Below are positions 11,931-24,410 of a stretch of DNA of 64,000 nt, piece by piece. Under the pieces are notes generated by a model, which worked only from the letters and a program-made list of their open reading frames with translations, made no database searches and was not told where the DNA came from. Source of the DNA: Icerya purchasi (taxonomy: Eukaryota > Arthropoda > Insecta > Hemiptera > Monophlebidae); the NCBI GenBank assembly GCA_039619475.1, contig CM077115.1:556100826-556164825 (forward strand). The letters run 5' to 3'. Position numbers and translations under genes: made by a program. The stretch's first letter is position 1, and every line of letters starts with the position of its first letter.

Positions 11931-12126
11931 ACTTGACCACTTTGGTCGGCTCTGCCCCTTGACCCTTCTTACTTATATTTCTATCTCTTTCTCTTCTCTA
12001 CTTTGTATAAAATGATCAAAATTTATAACGTCATTCTTACCGGCATCGACACAAAAAAAACAAAACATTGGTTACATAAAATTAGGACATTTTTTGGGAC
12101 ATTTTTTGTAATGGGGGCAGACCTAA

Positions 12127-12127
<1 letters not shown>
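11931..12127 (+). mobile_element. AATTACGTTG-family repeat, copy 4
   Basis: It starts immediately after the TA tail of copy 3 with ACTTGACCACTTTGGTCGGC, then CCCCTTGACCC. It runs through the TTTGTATAAAATGATCAAAA block and ends CCTAAG, where (CA)n(TA)n begins. Confidence 0.7.

Positions 12128-12175
<48 letters not shown>
12128..12175. repeat. (CA)n(TA)n compound microsatellite
   Basis: A CA run (12128-12152) followed by a TA run (12153-12175), then AATA/AAATA repeats. Confidence 0.95.
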
Positions 12176-12602
12176 ATAATAAATAAATAAATAAAAATAA
12201 TAATATTTCTGTAAACAACAATAAATAAATAAATGTAGTGTAATTATATATTAAATAATGAATTATTATTGGGTTACTGTATACTTATTTATTTATTTAT
12301 TTTTGAATTTATTAATACAAAAATTTTCTGCGATTGTTGTTATAGATTCCATAAATGCGTATCGCTAGTGCTGTCTTCTGAAACTAAATTTTAATTTTAT
12401 TGAGCAGTAAAATAATAAAAAGAAACAAAATGTTTAGATACACACGCTTGTTTTATACGAAATATTTAATTAATTATTTAACGAATTTTTTGAAATCCGT
12501 TCTGTTCAAATATGATATCATGAATCTCGTTTTCAGGGTAGTAATAATTTCTACTACTCATACAGCTGTCATCGTGGTTATTAATACTAAATGAAATACA
12601 AA

Positions 12603-12732
12603 TTAACCCTTAAGAATTTATTTAAATTATGAGTATAATAAAATATCGATTGAGATCAGCAATCAATTCGGAACTCTCTAGAGCGTGTTTTATTCTGTGT
12701 TCGTAATTTAAATAAATTCCCGCGAGGGTTAA
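12603..12732. mobile_element. piggyBac-like MITE with TTAA target duplication
   Basis: A 122-bp element begins CCCTTAAGAATTTATTTAAA and ends with an imperfect inverse, closing in GAGGG. It is flanked on both sides by TTAA (12603-12606 and 12729-12732). Ends of the form CCC...GGG with a TTAA duplication are the hallmark of the piggyBac superfamily. The inverted repeats are about 40 bp with a few mismatches. There is no coding capacity, so transposase would be supplied in trans. Confidence 0.75.
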
Positions 12733-15639
12733 TTTATATATTACGTTTACTGATTAATAACTTTCATCACTACGTCCTTCTTCGATTTCATATCAGATTA
12801 AATTCATTTCCCGTTACGCGAATGTCTTAGTTGAAAAAAAAGTAAATAAAAAGCAAATAAACCGTTTTCATTTGTTTATTATTATCACATCCCGAGTATT
12901 ATTAATATGTTCAGAACCAAACGATTTTTGTGTGAGAGACTTGTCGCAAGTTCGTCCATTTTCTCCCAAAAGTAGGGGTAGCGTCGTCACGAGCCACGTT
13001 AAATAAACCGACATTAAACATGTTTTTTTTATTTTTATTTTATAAAAGTGTTTTTCTTAAATCTGCTGAAAATTGCAATTTTTTAAATACATCATTCAAA
13101 ATTAATTTAAATTCGAAAACAAGCGTAAATTTATCATCAGAAGTAATTTTATTGCCGAATATCTGAGACCATGTTGCATTCATTCTAATTACCGGTATAT
13201 CTGAGAAATCTACACATTTTCACATCTATTTGCGCATTCTAACGATTCGAAATATTTAAGGGTGCGTTTAAAATGTGAAATTTTACGGCTCGCTTATGAT
13301 TTACAAATGTAGCTTCACTGCGATTTTCCAGGGTCATGCCCCCGAAATTAAGAGGGAAGGATTTCCTTCGGATATTTATTTTATAAATAATAGTAGGTTT
13401 TTTACCTTTAATGTTTGTACTATTAGAAATTTTTACCGTTTTGATTTATGTTTTAACAACATCCTTAGATCAGCTACTACATAAATATATTAACAAAAAA
13501 TGACATGTATTATTAATTACAACGCAAAAAATTATACATTAAATACCATCGAGTTACTTGAAAATATACAGCAGATAACTGAATATTTAAAACGTATAAA
13601 ATATTTAAAAATATACAAGCTAGACTTTAACGAATTAAAAAGCGTCAATATGTATAATATGAAAAATTAAAATTAAAAAATACTTGACGTAAGAATAGAA
13701 AAAAAAGGAGGAAAGAAAAACATTTTCTACAACAAATCACGTGGAAAATGAAATTATATATACACTTTAGTAATATACAGAATGGATTTGAAGGAAGTAA
13801 AAACTTATCATCTTGAGAAAAACAAAGTTAATACAAGTTTTCGAAAAAAACTTAATTACTTATGTCTCTACAACATTCCAGATTTTTGTGTATTCGTAAT
13901 AACCATTTCAGTTCTAATGGGAGCGGTTTAATTGGCACCACTACCGTGGCTGGTATTTAATGGTTCTTTTTGAAAATTAATGTTTAAAAAAGAAAAAAAT
14001 TTAGCCATTTTTTTACACAGTTTCAATTTTTTTATAAATAACATGTTTAAACTCTGAAAATAATTTTATGATTAGCGTATTTTAATTTTAGATGCTTTTT
14101 TATCATAAAAAAAGAAAAAGAGGAAAAAAGAAATAATAATTCCCCATAAAGAATGTAGAAATAATTTTAACGAAAGATTAACGAACACACATAGGACACT
14201 TACGAAGAAAGCTTAAAACTGCGCAGGATATAAACGTGCTAATTTGAAGGGAGGTTTATTTGATAGATGACGTCCCTGGCATTTGGGAAAAAATGGATCT
14301 ACTCGTAATTGAACCACCGCGATTTTTACAGGGTGACACATTATTAAATGTCTGCCGGCTGATCTTTGGTGATTGTTTTCGATAAACCCGATTCATCATT
14401 TCTGAAAATGTTCTCCCTACATGGTTACACACTTCGCGTCCACCCTGCTAGTGAAAAAATCGAAATATTATCAATGTTCTTTTTCCCCTTTCATCACTCG
14501 CTCTCTTTAAACCGCGCCCTAGTACGATTAATGAAACTTATTTCGTCGAAACATTTTCAGTTTAGCACATTCCCTTCGGTTCCTCTACAATAATTTAGCT
14601 CATTCTATCGATAGGTCATGAAAGAGAGTGGCTGTAACGCAATTTCTGTAATTTGACATTTAAGAAAAGAAGTGCCCGAGATTCTCGGACGGATCGTGTA
14701 TTTTATGACACGCGGAAATAGTGGAATTTGCGACCTAACGGTTCAAACCGGGGAATTCGCCAATAATCCGTTATGAAATTTTATTAGACGTAACTCTCCT
14801 CGTTTCTGGACAGGAGAAAACACGTTCACTTTTATAGCGTCTACCGAGCGAATAGCACGCTTGTCGAATGAATCGCGCGTTATTCCAGTTTAATAATAAA
14901 TATCGGAACTGCGAAGTAATTTTCTATAAATTCAGGCGTATATGTAATAGAAAAAAAATATAGAAATAAACAAAAACGCGTGTAAAGGAGGAAATATTGA
15001 GAAAAAGCGGAAGATTTTGTATAAAGGCCGTTTTTTGTTACACGGAATCGAAGATTCCATTATCTAGGAAAATCGATCATTTCAACTTTTTCGTAATCCG
15101 GACATCGATATTAATAAATGATATTACAAGAAAGAGGATACTCGGAGTAGTTAAAAAATGACTCCAAAATTTTAACGCCGAAAAAATTTGCAGTCTTGGG
15201 AATTTTTTTGAAAGATTAATCGAATTTTTTTGTTCAGCACCTCCAAAAAAACTCTCAAACTGAATGTCATGTTTATTCCGCTTTTCTTCTTCTTTATAAA
15301 TTTTCCCGACTCGTCAATTTCCGATCCCACTTCGTCTTAAGCGCGGACACTGTTACGATAGCTATAAGGGTAAACTTTTACCCGAAAATCTCCTGAACAG
15401 CCGGCAGACTCACATTTTGCTGCAGCCAGAAAGATTTCAGTAGTTGTGTAATAGCTGCCGTTACAATTTTTCTTATCAGCATAGGCTGCGGTTGTCGTCC
15501 GTATTTGAGAATAAAATTTTCCGAAAAACGCGCTGAATTTTTTTTCAAACAGGATGATTAAATAACGAAAATAAAATTGAAACCCCGCGTTATTAAAATG
15601 TATTCATTTGGCGTATCGGATACTTTTTTTTTTTTGCAG
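12733..15639. other. Unassigned AT-rich stretch
   Basis: No gene was recognised in almost 3 kb. Open frames at 13275-13484 and 14366-14593 carry no known domain. Composition is a little less AT-rich from about 14.2 to 15.5 kb, without exon-like signals I can defend. Confidence 0.45.
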
Positions 15640-16450
15640 CCTGACTGATGCGGATGCCTGTGACATATTCTAATTCCGTTTTCTTCGAATCTCTTTCTGT
15701 TGACCGTTAATTACAGTTTACGCCCACTTCCTTTATTACGTTTTCTTCAAATCCTTCTCCGTCCCCCTTAATTCCCCTGCTATTAGTTCTTTCGCCCTAT
15801 ATATCCGATATCGATTGGCCTTCCCAGAATCGTTTCTGTCCACGTTGATTTGCTCGGGGTCTCTCTAGTCATGCATCGAGGAAATAACCAGATGGCGGAT
15901 TCCTTGGCTAGATTTGCTTTATCCTCTTGCTTCTATTTCTGGATAAAATTTCCGCTTCCAACCTGCTACCGCGCTGTGCTTAAAATTTCATTCTAGATTC
16001 CGGTCAGATATTTACGCTTTTTCCTCCTCTAAAAATCGTTTCTTCTACCGGTCCATGTAGCCGAACGTTTCTACCCGCCCTCGCTTTCATGACTTCCTTA
16101 TTCTACGAAATTCCGTTGTGTAATCTCAATTACTCGTTTTTTTAGTCGTACCCGGAGTTATTTTCCTCTTGTTGCCGTTTTCGTCCCCCTCCCAAGTCTA
16201 CGATCCCAACCATATCTTCTTCGAATGTTCTTCCCTCTGGTCGGAAGTGCTATTTTTTATTCTAATTTGTTACCCCTATGGCCTTAGCCTATTTGCTACA
16301 TTCTGTCCCTTCTCTCGCAGCACATTGTTCCAGTGCTCCATTGATTCATTGTGGCTCTTTCTGACTGAATCAGTTTTTAACCGATCCTCTCCTCTATTGT
16401 TGTTGTTGAGCAAAAAGATTCTTTTGCTGACATTTCCAAAAAAAAAAAAA
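15640..16450 (+). mobile_element. Degenerate LINE 3' part: RNase H end, HC motif, poly(A)
   Basis: Around 15845-16000 the plus strand reads VSLVMHRGNNQMADSLARFA, matching the C-terminal RNase H motif (GN-x-x-ADSLAR) of non-LTR retrotransposons. After frameshifts, YDPNHIFFECSSLWSE appears near 16200, the same C-terminal motif as in the 10130 and 23600 relics. The unit ends in poly(A) at 16438-16450. Several frameshifts and stops show it is a fossil. The upstream boundary is uncertain. Confidence 0.7.
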
Positions 16451-17148
16451 CCGTTTCTGCGCAGAATTTCTTAAACTTTTTCATACTACATTACAGCTTT
16501 CCTCGACTTGACTACTAAAACCTCTCCCTTTGACTACGTCATTGTCCTGTAATATTCTGTTTTCTTCGAGTGTTTCCTTCATACACAATTTTAGCCGTGC
16601 TGCCCTCGAACGAAAAATCTTTATTAACTTTGCGACAATCGCGTAAAAGGTTTTTGTACATTCCAATACAACAAACAACCGTAATTAACCATGGCAGCAG
16701 TGAGTGTGTTATAAGTAAAAGTACAAGAAAAGTCGTTGCGACAAAGAGAAAAAACAGTTAATTTTTGATTATTAATCCGAATAAGATATATTGAAGGCTG
16801 CACCTAAGAAAACCTCCAAATAGGGGAACCCTCTCTAGGTATGGTTTGTTTTTTTGTTTTTTTGTTTTTTTTTTGGCTTTTTAACAATGTGGGGGGGACA
16901 TTAATCCAGCGCAAGTAAAATTTTAGAACGAAATTTCGCCGGCTGGTCAACTAGGCTGTCGTCGGTAAGCTGGCTCCGTACGAAAAGTCACAAAATGTTA
17001 TCAAGGAAGGCGGCCCTAAAGAAAGGCAAAAAATTCACATGGTACTGAAGGTACGGCGCATTTTCTTTGCTCGCTCCATTTGACGACTTTGAGCTTTCAA
17101 AATTGAAGATTTTAAATTGTGCCGAAAGATTAAATTAACTGCAGCGAA
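16451..17148. other. Unassigned stretch
   Basis: Nothing recognised. A (GT)-poor, T-rich tract of TTTTTTG units lies at about 16850-16875. Confidence 0.4.
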
Positions 17149-17281
17149 GAATGTAGAATGTAAAATATGGAACATGGAATATGAAATGTGGAATATGGAC
17201 AATGGAATATGAAATGTAGAATATGGACAATGGAATATGAAATGTGAAATATGGAATATGGAGCATGAAGTGTGAAATATG
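17149..17281. repeat. GGAATATG-type minisatellite
   Basis: Imperfect repeats of GGAATATGAAATGT and GGAATATGGACAAT run for about 130 bp. Unit length is about 7-8 bp, combining into higher-order units of roughly 30 bp. Confidence 0.85.
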
Positions 17282-18199
17282 TTATTTTATTTTTGATTGT
17301 AAGCAAATATCACGGTTTAAAATTAAATTATTGAATTGTTTTTTTTTTTTTGTTTTTTATAATAGAACGTTTTAATTAAGTTCTGGTTGCGTATTGTAAA
17401 ATTTTATTTATTTTTTTTGCTCCGCTGCCCTTTGTAGCGAAATATGTTATTATTATCTGGAAGAGAAAAAAAAAAAATTCGTTATTTTTTAAAGTGAACA
17501 AATTTATACATAAACGACACTGCTAAATAAATTTTCAAAAACATTTCTGATAAAAAACACGTGCTCTTTATTAAAACGAAAAGAGATGTGAAATAAATTT
17601 TTCCTCGCTCGTCACTCTTGCGACTATCATTATTATTCCGGTGCTAGTTTTTCTCGCTTGCATTATTGAATTGCACATTCTACATTCGTTACCGGCGCCA
17701 GTGCGAAGAACTTTTCATTTTGCCTAAATCACCAGCTTAGTGAATTTATTTTAAAAACGTTGCAAATTCAAAAACAAGTTTTTCGAGGTTTTCATTGGCG
17801 AAAAAGAATTCCGTCCGTCCCAGAACTGTTTTTAGTCGAGCGCGACGTTTATTAACACCGCCGTCACGGGATAAGGACAAGTTTAGAGAGTTTTATTATC
17901 CTAGGCGGAATTATTATTACGTAACTAAAAATTTGTACAACTTAAGGAAGTCTCTCATAACTCGGAGGAATATAATTTGCAATTTTTTACAATACCGAAC
18001 ACATACTAAATATCATCTGGAATCAATTTACTGCACCGGGAGAAAAATCCTTTTTAGAAAAAATGCAAAAAAAAAAAAAAAAGAAAAAAAAATCAACGCT
18101 AGTACGAGCCTGACTAGAGGTATACTCTACAAGAAGGGTGTTCACCGTCGAAAAGAATTCAAAGGTTTCTAAAGAGAAAAGAAAAAAAAAAAAAAGAAA
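17282..18199. other. Unassigned stretch upstream of the GC-rich island
   Basis: An open frame at 17795-18172 (+) is 125 codons long but starts at TTG and is rich in Arg, Tyr and Lys through A-rich runs. I do not recognise a protein and consider it doubtful. Confidence 0.35.
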
Positions 18200-18501
18200 G
18201 AAATTGAACCGGTTCGGGATTTCCGATATTTTAAGCTGCTTCGGTGCTCTGGCATGAAAGCAGCTTCTGTTACGAATTGGGGCGAAGCGGCTTACGAGAG
18301 AATCAACGAGAATGCGATGGGATCGTTTGCGAAACCCTGAAAGTCGCGCTCAGTCTGCGCCGTAGCGAACGGACGGGAAACAGCGAAAAATAGCCAAAAA
18401 ATTATCGTCCGGGCGGGACGGCGTTGTACAAGAGACCGTTCTCGAGAGTGACTTTGAAGCGACGTAAATTGGTCGTTCAATTTAGCGACGCAAAACAGAA
18501 A

Positions 18502-18588
18502 ATGGCAGACATGGCAAACAAAATGGCCGACTTTGAGTGCTTGCAGAACGGCCTAGAACTGCGTCGCAACGTTCGCGAGTCGCCGTAG
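18502..18588 (+). other. 28-codon ATG-started open frame in the GC-rich island
   Basis: The frame encodes 28 residues starting MADMANKMADFECLQNG and ends at TAG. Three in-frame AAATGG(C) starts are clustered at its beginning. It may be an upstream ORF in a 5' leader or a chance frame. No homologue is known to me. Confidence 0.25.
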
Positions 18589-18960
18589 TCGCCGGATTGA
18601 TCGTTTCCTCGGCTATTCTACTCGGCTGACAATCTGCCAACTCGCGCGCATTGTACGCAACTTGTTCTTAGGTCGACGAAAAATAGAGCGTAATTCTGTC
18701 CCGCGCATCCCGCTCTCGCTCCTGGTGGCACTACCATGTGTACTCCGTTGCTAATGTATATATGGTGTGCGCGCCTGTTGAGACCGAGCGCGGAATTCGA
18801 ACGACCGGGACGCGATGAATTTACAAACCGGTCTAATAATTTCGCGGCGGATCGTCGGCGAAGAGGTCGTGCTCGAAAAATTCACTCGGTTCTCATCATA
18901 GCGTTAACAATAAAGCGCGCCCCGTTCGGACACACATGCGTGCATGCAGACGACACAGAG

Positions 18961-18998
18961 GCGGCGGCGGCGGTGGCGGTGGCGGTGGCGGTGGCGGC
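18961..18998. repeat. (GGCGGT)n / GGC repeat
   Basis: The tract reads GCGGCGGCGGCGGTGGCGGT onward. It encodes poly-Gly in one frame and Ala-Val repeats in another, so it cannot by itself indicate a coding frame. Confidence 0.9.
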
Positions 18999-19458
18999 GA
19001 CAAGATTCGCGAAACGTTAATATGTGTGTTGATCTGTCCGTCCGCCTGCCGCGCCGACTGCTGCCCTTATCGGGATATAATTCGTAGAATTCGCCCTGAG
19101 CGCCCCTCGCTCGGCGATGCAAAAATGGGCGCGAACCGCGCGCGAAACGAGAATCAAATTGAGGCGAGTTTGGCGCGCGATTATTTTAATGACTTGCAAA
19201 GCGAATAACGCGGAGCCAGAAAGCCGTCAAGGAGCCGGTGCGGGGCGGACGGCAAACGAGCACGCAAAGCGGAACCGACGATAACGGAAGAAGATAAAAA
19301 AGAACCGCCGATCGGCGTTCGGAAAAAATATTGCACCGGGAGCGGCCGTTCCGGGCCGGCGGGGGGTTATTAACGTGTCCGGGAGCGGGACGGCGACGAG
19401 TAGATTTCGGCTTTGTCCTTGACAATGTTAACCTCTATCAATAACAACTACGTTTTAA

Positions 19459-19611
19459 CTAGCGCGCCGACCAGAGCACCGTTGCCCGCCGAAGAGACAC
19501 GACAAGAGAAGCACAAGAGCGCAGCTCTCTACAGAGATCATCTCTAGCATTGCGCTCTCGGAAATTAAACACGCCGACACGCTGCTCCCATCTGCTCCCA
19601 TCTAGTTCCAT
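19459..19611 (-). other. 50-codon open frame in the GC-rich island, minus strand
   Basis: The ATG lies at 19609-19611 and the stop TAG at 19459-19461. The start reads MELDGSRWEQRVGVFNFRER. There are no family matches I recognise. Its presence inside the island makes it worth testing as a small first exon, but chance is a good explanation in GC-rich DNA. Confidence 0.25.
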
Positions 19612-19805
19612 CGTCTCTGCCTAATCACCGTCACACAGTGCACACTATTATTTCACTATCGGCTGCTATTATTCAAATTGAACTCGCGCGACTGCTGCTC
19701 AGCCCTTGTAGCGCTCTACTCTGTGTACCTAGGTGGCAGCGCGGTTGGTCGTTCGGTTGCGGCCGCTGGATTCGTTGATTTCGTCTGCTGGCTTCTTCTT
19801 GGTGA

Positions 19806-19838
19806 TTGGTTGGTTGGTTGGTTGGTTGGTTGGTTGGT
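19806..19838. repeat. (TTGG)n microsatellite
   Basis: About eight TTGG units at the right edge of the GC-rich island. Confidence 0.95.
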
Positions 19839-19850
19839 TAGTGGTCGACT

Positions 19851-22800
19851 GATGTGCTTCTCTGGAATTTGCGATTTTTTGTTTTTTGTTTTTTTTCTAC
19901 TTTTTTTTGGTAGCAGAACGGATGATGCGTAGTTTAGAAAAAAATTACGCGGCAGAATAGTGTGTTGCATGCTTTTCACGAAGAGAGAACTATACTGAAA
20001 GTGAAACTCGGTTTAATTCGGTTTGGGTCGTGCAATAAATTCGCATTTGCCCATCGACAGGTGGGGATGACTTTATGGTTCGAACGCAGTTCGAAACTTT
20101 TCAAAAATATTTTACCGAATAAAACGGCCAACTGCTTTACCATGAAGATTTACTACTTCTACTGAAATATTTTCATCGTATGTTCTAGTGCAGGTGTAAC
20201 TCCGGTTCGGTGAAAAAACTGAAGCTTACAAATATGTTTAAAATCTCTCTTTACAAAATTGTCGCGTTACCGAACAAAAATAAGTACAGCATTGTCGTTT
20301 TATTATAAAGTATTATTTTTTTTTTTTTTTGTATTCTAAATACTACGAGTATTTGAAGGATATCACGGGGCGCGGCAGTTGAGCGCTAATTTCAAAATCA
20401 AAGTGTTGAACGCACTCTCATAGTCTGGGGTGTTAGCTGGGCTAAGATGATTCACATACACCGACGATATTTTTCTATTTTGTGACTGCGATTCTGGTAA
20501 ATTTATTAGAGGAATCGAATGTTTATGTTTTTATTATTCGGGAACTTTGGCAAAGTTTAAAAGATTTCACTCAATTCGATGGACGAAGCGAACGTTAAAG
20601 TTTCTTTTAGTTATCGCGGTTAGTTCTGAAATCGCACGAGGAGGAAAAAATGGGCGACCGACATCTTTCTTCTATCTCAACATTCCGGCTACGAAGTTCC
20701 CAAGTATCGAAGAAGCATACATTTTTTCGTTTCCCTAACAATTCTATGAAAAGTTGTTGACGGCGAGTCGAATTGAACAATTTTAAAATAGGAACAACTA
20801 AAAGTATGTATGTAGTTACTTCCCCGTATGAAAAAATTGCTTTTTTTGTTTTTTGTTTTGTTTTTTTTTAAGAGGGAGGGGGAAAGAGCAAAACCCCACG
20901 AAAAGAAAAAATTCCGTTTTTCGCCGTGTTCCTAAATCTTCGAAGTAAATATAGATAATGTCGTCGTTTTTTCCCTGCTTTGCATTTATCGTCAATTACA
21001 AGTAGAAGTTGCGACGGGGTCTCCCGCCACTATTTCCGACTCTTCAAGAGGAGATATAGGCGCGCCGGAACACGGAAGGTCTTTTAAGGGTGGAATGGTG
21101 TATGTATATCTCTCTACGCTGTGGCTCGTAAATGTTCATATTACTTGTCACGGCGTTAACCAGTGTGTATGCGCCAAAGTTCCCGAACGTAAGTGGGCCG
21201 CGCTAGCTGAGGCAGTTTTTTTTGGATAAATCTAGACGATTACCCCACCTAGAGACACAAGAGGTGTCCTCAACAAATCACCCCCCGCTGACCGTCGGCA
21301 TTGGTCACCGGTTCTTACAACCGGTGTTTATTCGAGACGATGTTATCCGATGGACACATCATGCCCCAAAAGTTCCATTTCTATCAGCACTACCGACCAG
21401 CGTAACAAAAAAAACAGCAACGTTTTAACAGGAGTTCAGGATCGCGCGCAAGATCATTTTTCTCATCATTGCTACTATGCACGTCAGCGGCAGCGGTGTC
21501 TATCGCCTAAATTCCAACAACTACTTCTCAGCCTCGTTCATTGAAAATCAGCTCGTGCTCCTCTAAATCCTTACACTGCCAGCGCTATCATTCCACCCGT
21601 GTACCGTTCTCATTAAAACACATTATTTACGCTGAAGCGTCCGTGAAAATTCGAAATAATTTCATTGCGGCACAAGCTGCAGAGACAAATCGTATGCGCA
21701 CCTTATGATTAAACACCGACTTAATTTTCATTCGATAGAGATAACGTCGCAACGGTAACCTATTTCCACCGATTCGATGACTAATAGCGCACATACATAT
21801 TTTAAAGGATTACATGAATTCGACACCCTTCACACCATCTTAAGCAGACTGGGAACTTTCACTTTTCTGAACAATTTCTGCGAAATCACACCCGTATTAT
21901 TAACTTGACGCAGAATGACATTTATTTCCCCCTCCCGGAATGTACTCTAAAATGTTGTGAAAGGGCAAAGGTTCCGCCGATTCCGATTATGTACATATAT
22001 TCAGACAGTTTTGTAACTGCGCCCACATGTATACTTTTCAACAAAATGTGTGTGGTACAATTTACCCCGAATGATCTCAATAGCGCCCGATTTATTTCCT
22101 AGAACAATCAGAGAATAAAGAAAACGTGGCTTTTTCAACGGCCACCTGTTGTAATTCCCCTGTTTTTTCGATAAAAATGATGGTTGTTAGTAGCCACAAA
22201 CTTTAGTATCAACTCTAAGGCGAAGTAGTTGAATTGTACTGTTGGTCAAATTCTCACTTGTTCAATATAAAAAACCGATTTAAAATAGCGGGAAGAACGC
22301 CGATTGCTGCCTAAAGAGAAAGTCGTTGATTTATTTCTAATAAAGGATATTTTCGTGCACCGATTTCGTGGAAATTACGCATCTTGTCGATCTCTAAATT
22401 TAGTTTCACGCATTTCACACATGTTTAAATTTAATACGAAAATCTTGAGTTAAGACTCTTATCGCGATAAAAATTAATCAGCTGCGATTGCTCGAAATGT
22501 TCCTTACTTCGACCGATTTCAAATACAAACAAAAAACCAAAATATTCAAGTTTGTACGATAAAACTTTGCAGAAAACCTCAGCACTATGTGCAGAGTTCA
22601 ACTGTCGCCTTCTTGCAGTAGAATCGCATTTTAATATCTGTATTTGGTAACGGTTAATCAATTTTTATATATATATATATTAATATATTAATATATATTA
22701 TATATTATATATTAATATACACATATTATATTAGCGCAATGAATACTACCTTTGGTAAAGAATATTTGCGAATGCAACAAAGGTCTGCTCTTTCCGCTGC

Positions 22801-23599
22801 CTGTCACGTGCTCTTTAACTGCCGAAAACGCTCTTAAGACAAAATTATCTGTGTTAAATCTCGCGATATTTACACGTTTATTTACCACGGTAAACAGCAA
22901 ATCGACAGACAGAAAACGGTATATGATGAAACATATATTCTCTCTCCTATGACGGGGTTTTGACTACGCATTTGGCCTTTCTTCTGAGATTTTGACAAAA
23001 AAGAATAACAAACAATAAAAAAAAAAAAAAAAAAAAAGTTCAAAAACATATTTAAGGTTCTATATTTTTCGACGAGCGAAAAAGAACGAAATTTTTACAA
23101 TTCTACATATCCAACGTTGACAAATGCTCAATTGTCGCGCAACACTCTGTTGACGGAGAAAACTGCTTATTTCTGGTACATTCCCCGAGTACCATCTTCA
23201 TCAGTTTTCATGCGGAATCTTCAATTTGGAAACAACCGATTTGCGGCAGCATCGAAGATCCCCGTTGTTCTATTTTCCGTCGCCTACACATTACCGTGAC
23301 GTAGAATGAAATTTAGAAAAATATTTTAAGAGAAAATAAGTTTGCGAACTATCGAAAATGCGCTCTAATTGCAAATTCTTCCCTATCTTAAACCGACTAC
23401 CTTCTTTGGATCCATCGCAGGCAACAACTTCGCCCCCTTCTTTGTTTGATCTGTTTCCTCTAACGATCAAAGTTAATCAATAAATTTTCTCTGCTCATAA
23501 TATCCTATTAAAGTGTACGCACATTCATAATTCTCGTCTGATTAATCACCGGCTCTCAATTCAGCCATTCCTCTTATCCGTAGCCTTGGTTCGATGCTT
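19851..23599. other. Unassigned stretch, 3.7 kb
   Basis: No gene was recognised. About 21000-21620 is somewhat GC-richer and holds two overlapping plus frames (21222-21428 and 21350-21544) with no known domain. A palindromic TA/ATT tract lies at 22668-22735. A poly(A) run is at about 23018-23038. Confidence 0.4.
22668..22735. repeat. TA-rich palindromic low-complexity tract
   Basis: Runs of TATATA, TTAATATATTAATATA and ATATTA form overlapping short palindromes. Confidence 0.85.
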
Positions 23600-23935
23600 A
23601 ATCGCCACGCTAGTTTTTTTTTTTTATAAATTAAATTCGTTTTCATCATAGCTTTTCTTTATCGTATTTTTGATTTTCTGTTGTTTCTCCCCTGCGTTAG
23701 ATTATATTTTCTTTAAATGCTCACGCTTTTTTTTCGCAGCGGCGCTCCCTTCAATACTCCAAATTCTTACATCTTTGTTGCGACATATTTTCGTTTCTTT
23801 CCCTAAATGTTGTTCCTGTTTTTTGGCCCAGTTTCCATTTCCGCATTTATTAAAATTTAATCTTGTTTTTTACGCAATTATCCTTAATTCCGGGGTCATC
23901 GATTCCTTGGCTAGAGCGTCCTCCTCCTAGTTTCA
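23600..23935 (+). mobile_element. LINE C-terminal relic
   Basis: The plus strand reads SPALDYIFFKCSRFF, then LPSILQILTSLLRHIF, then LNSGVIDSLARASSS before a stop. DYIFFKC matches the DxxHxFxxC region at the C-terminal end of non-LTR retrotransposon ORF2 (see 10130 and 16200), with His replaced by Ile-Phe spacing changes. No poly(A) tail was found and boundaries are approximate. Confidence 0.5.
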
Positions 23936-24378
23936 AGAAAGAACAATCATGCGTTAGTGCACGCCGACAACGTTGAAAATTCAAAATCCATAGCCGGCGC
24001 GGAATATGTAATGAAACTACAACAATTTTAATCAACTGTAAACAATTACCCGGAGTTCGGAACTGGATTCCGACCGATAACCTAAACGAGATGTTTTTGG
24101 CGCCGCGTTAAATTATTCAAAAACTACGTTAAAGAAAAACCGGGGGCACCTTTACGCGGGGAATAATTTGAAAAAAATCATGCAACGCTTTCGTGTCGAC
24201 TAGATGTGTGACCCTTCTATGTAACGGAAGTGCTTTTTTGAAAGCTATTAATGGAATCTACAAGCTGTGACAACAACAGACAACTACGCAAATCGTAAAT
24301 TAGAAATCGACAATTAAAACTGATTCTTCATCGAGAATTATAGATTATCATTAACGCTCCAGCCCGTAGAGAAGTTTG

Positions 24379-24410
24379 TACACACACACACACACACACA
24401 TACACACATT
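24379..24410. repeat. (CA)n microsatellite
   Basis: CA run with one TA interruption. Confidence 0.95.

Larger units (their letters stand above)
18200..19850. promoter_or_regulatory. GC- and CpG-rich island, candidate promoter or first exon
   Basis: This is the only stretch of more than 1 kb with sustained GC-rich, CpG-rich composition. It contains a TATA-like TATATATGG at 18757-18765 (+), several short ATG-started frames on both strands, a (GGCGGT)n tract and a (TTGG)n tract. In arthropod genomes such islands often mark transcription start regions of developmental genes, but the sequence alone fixes neither strand nor start site. No recognisable protein domain is encoded. Confidence 0.4.

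Noticed and set aside
11915..12127. Helitron ends for the AATTACGTTG family
   Set aside because: There is a hairpin near one end, but no CTRR terminus and no fixed 5' TC end. Variable truncation fits a retroposon better.
17795..18172. 125-codon frame just before the island
   Set aside because: It starts at TTG, passes through A-rich runs that give poly-Lys, and resembles no protein I know.
18936..19208. Glycine-rich open frame in the GC-rich island
   Set aside because: The poly-Gly comes from the GGCGGT repeat. Overlapping frames on both strands are equally open, as expected for GC-rich DNA, and none has a known domain.
21222..21544. Pair of overlapping plus frames in a GC-richer patch
   Set aside because: No recognisable domain, no consistent splice sites and the two frames overlap out of phase. 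Left as unassigned sequence.
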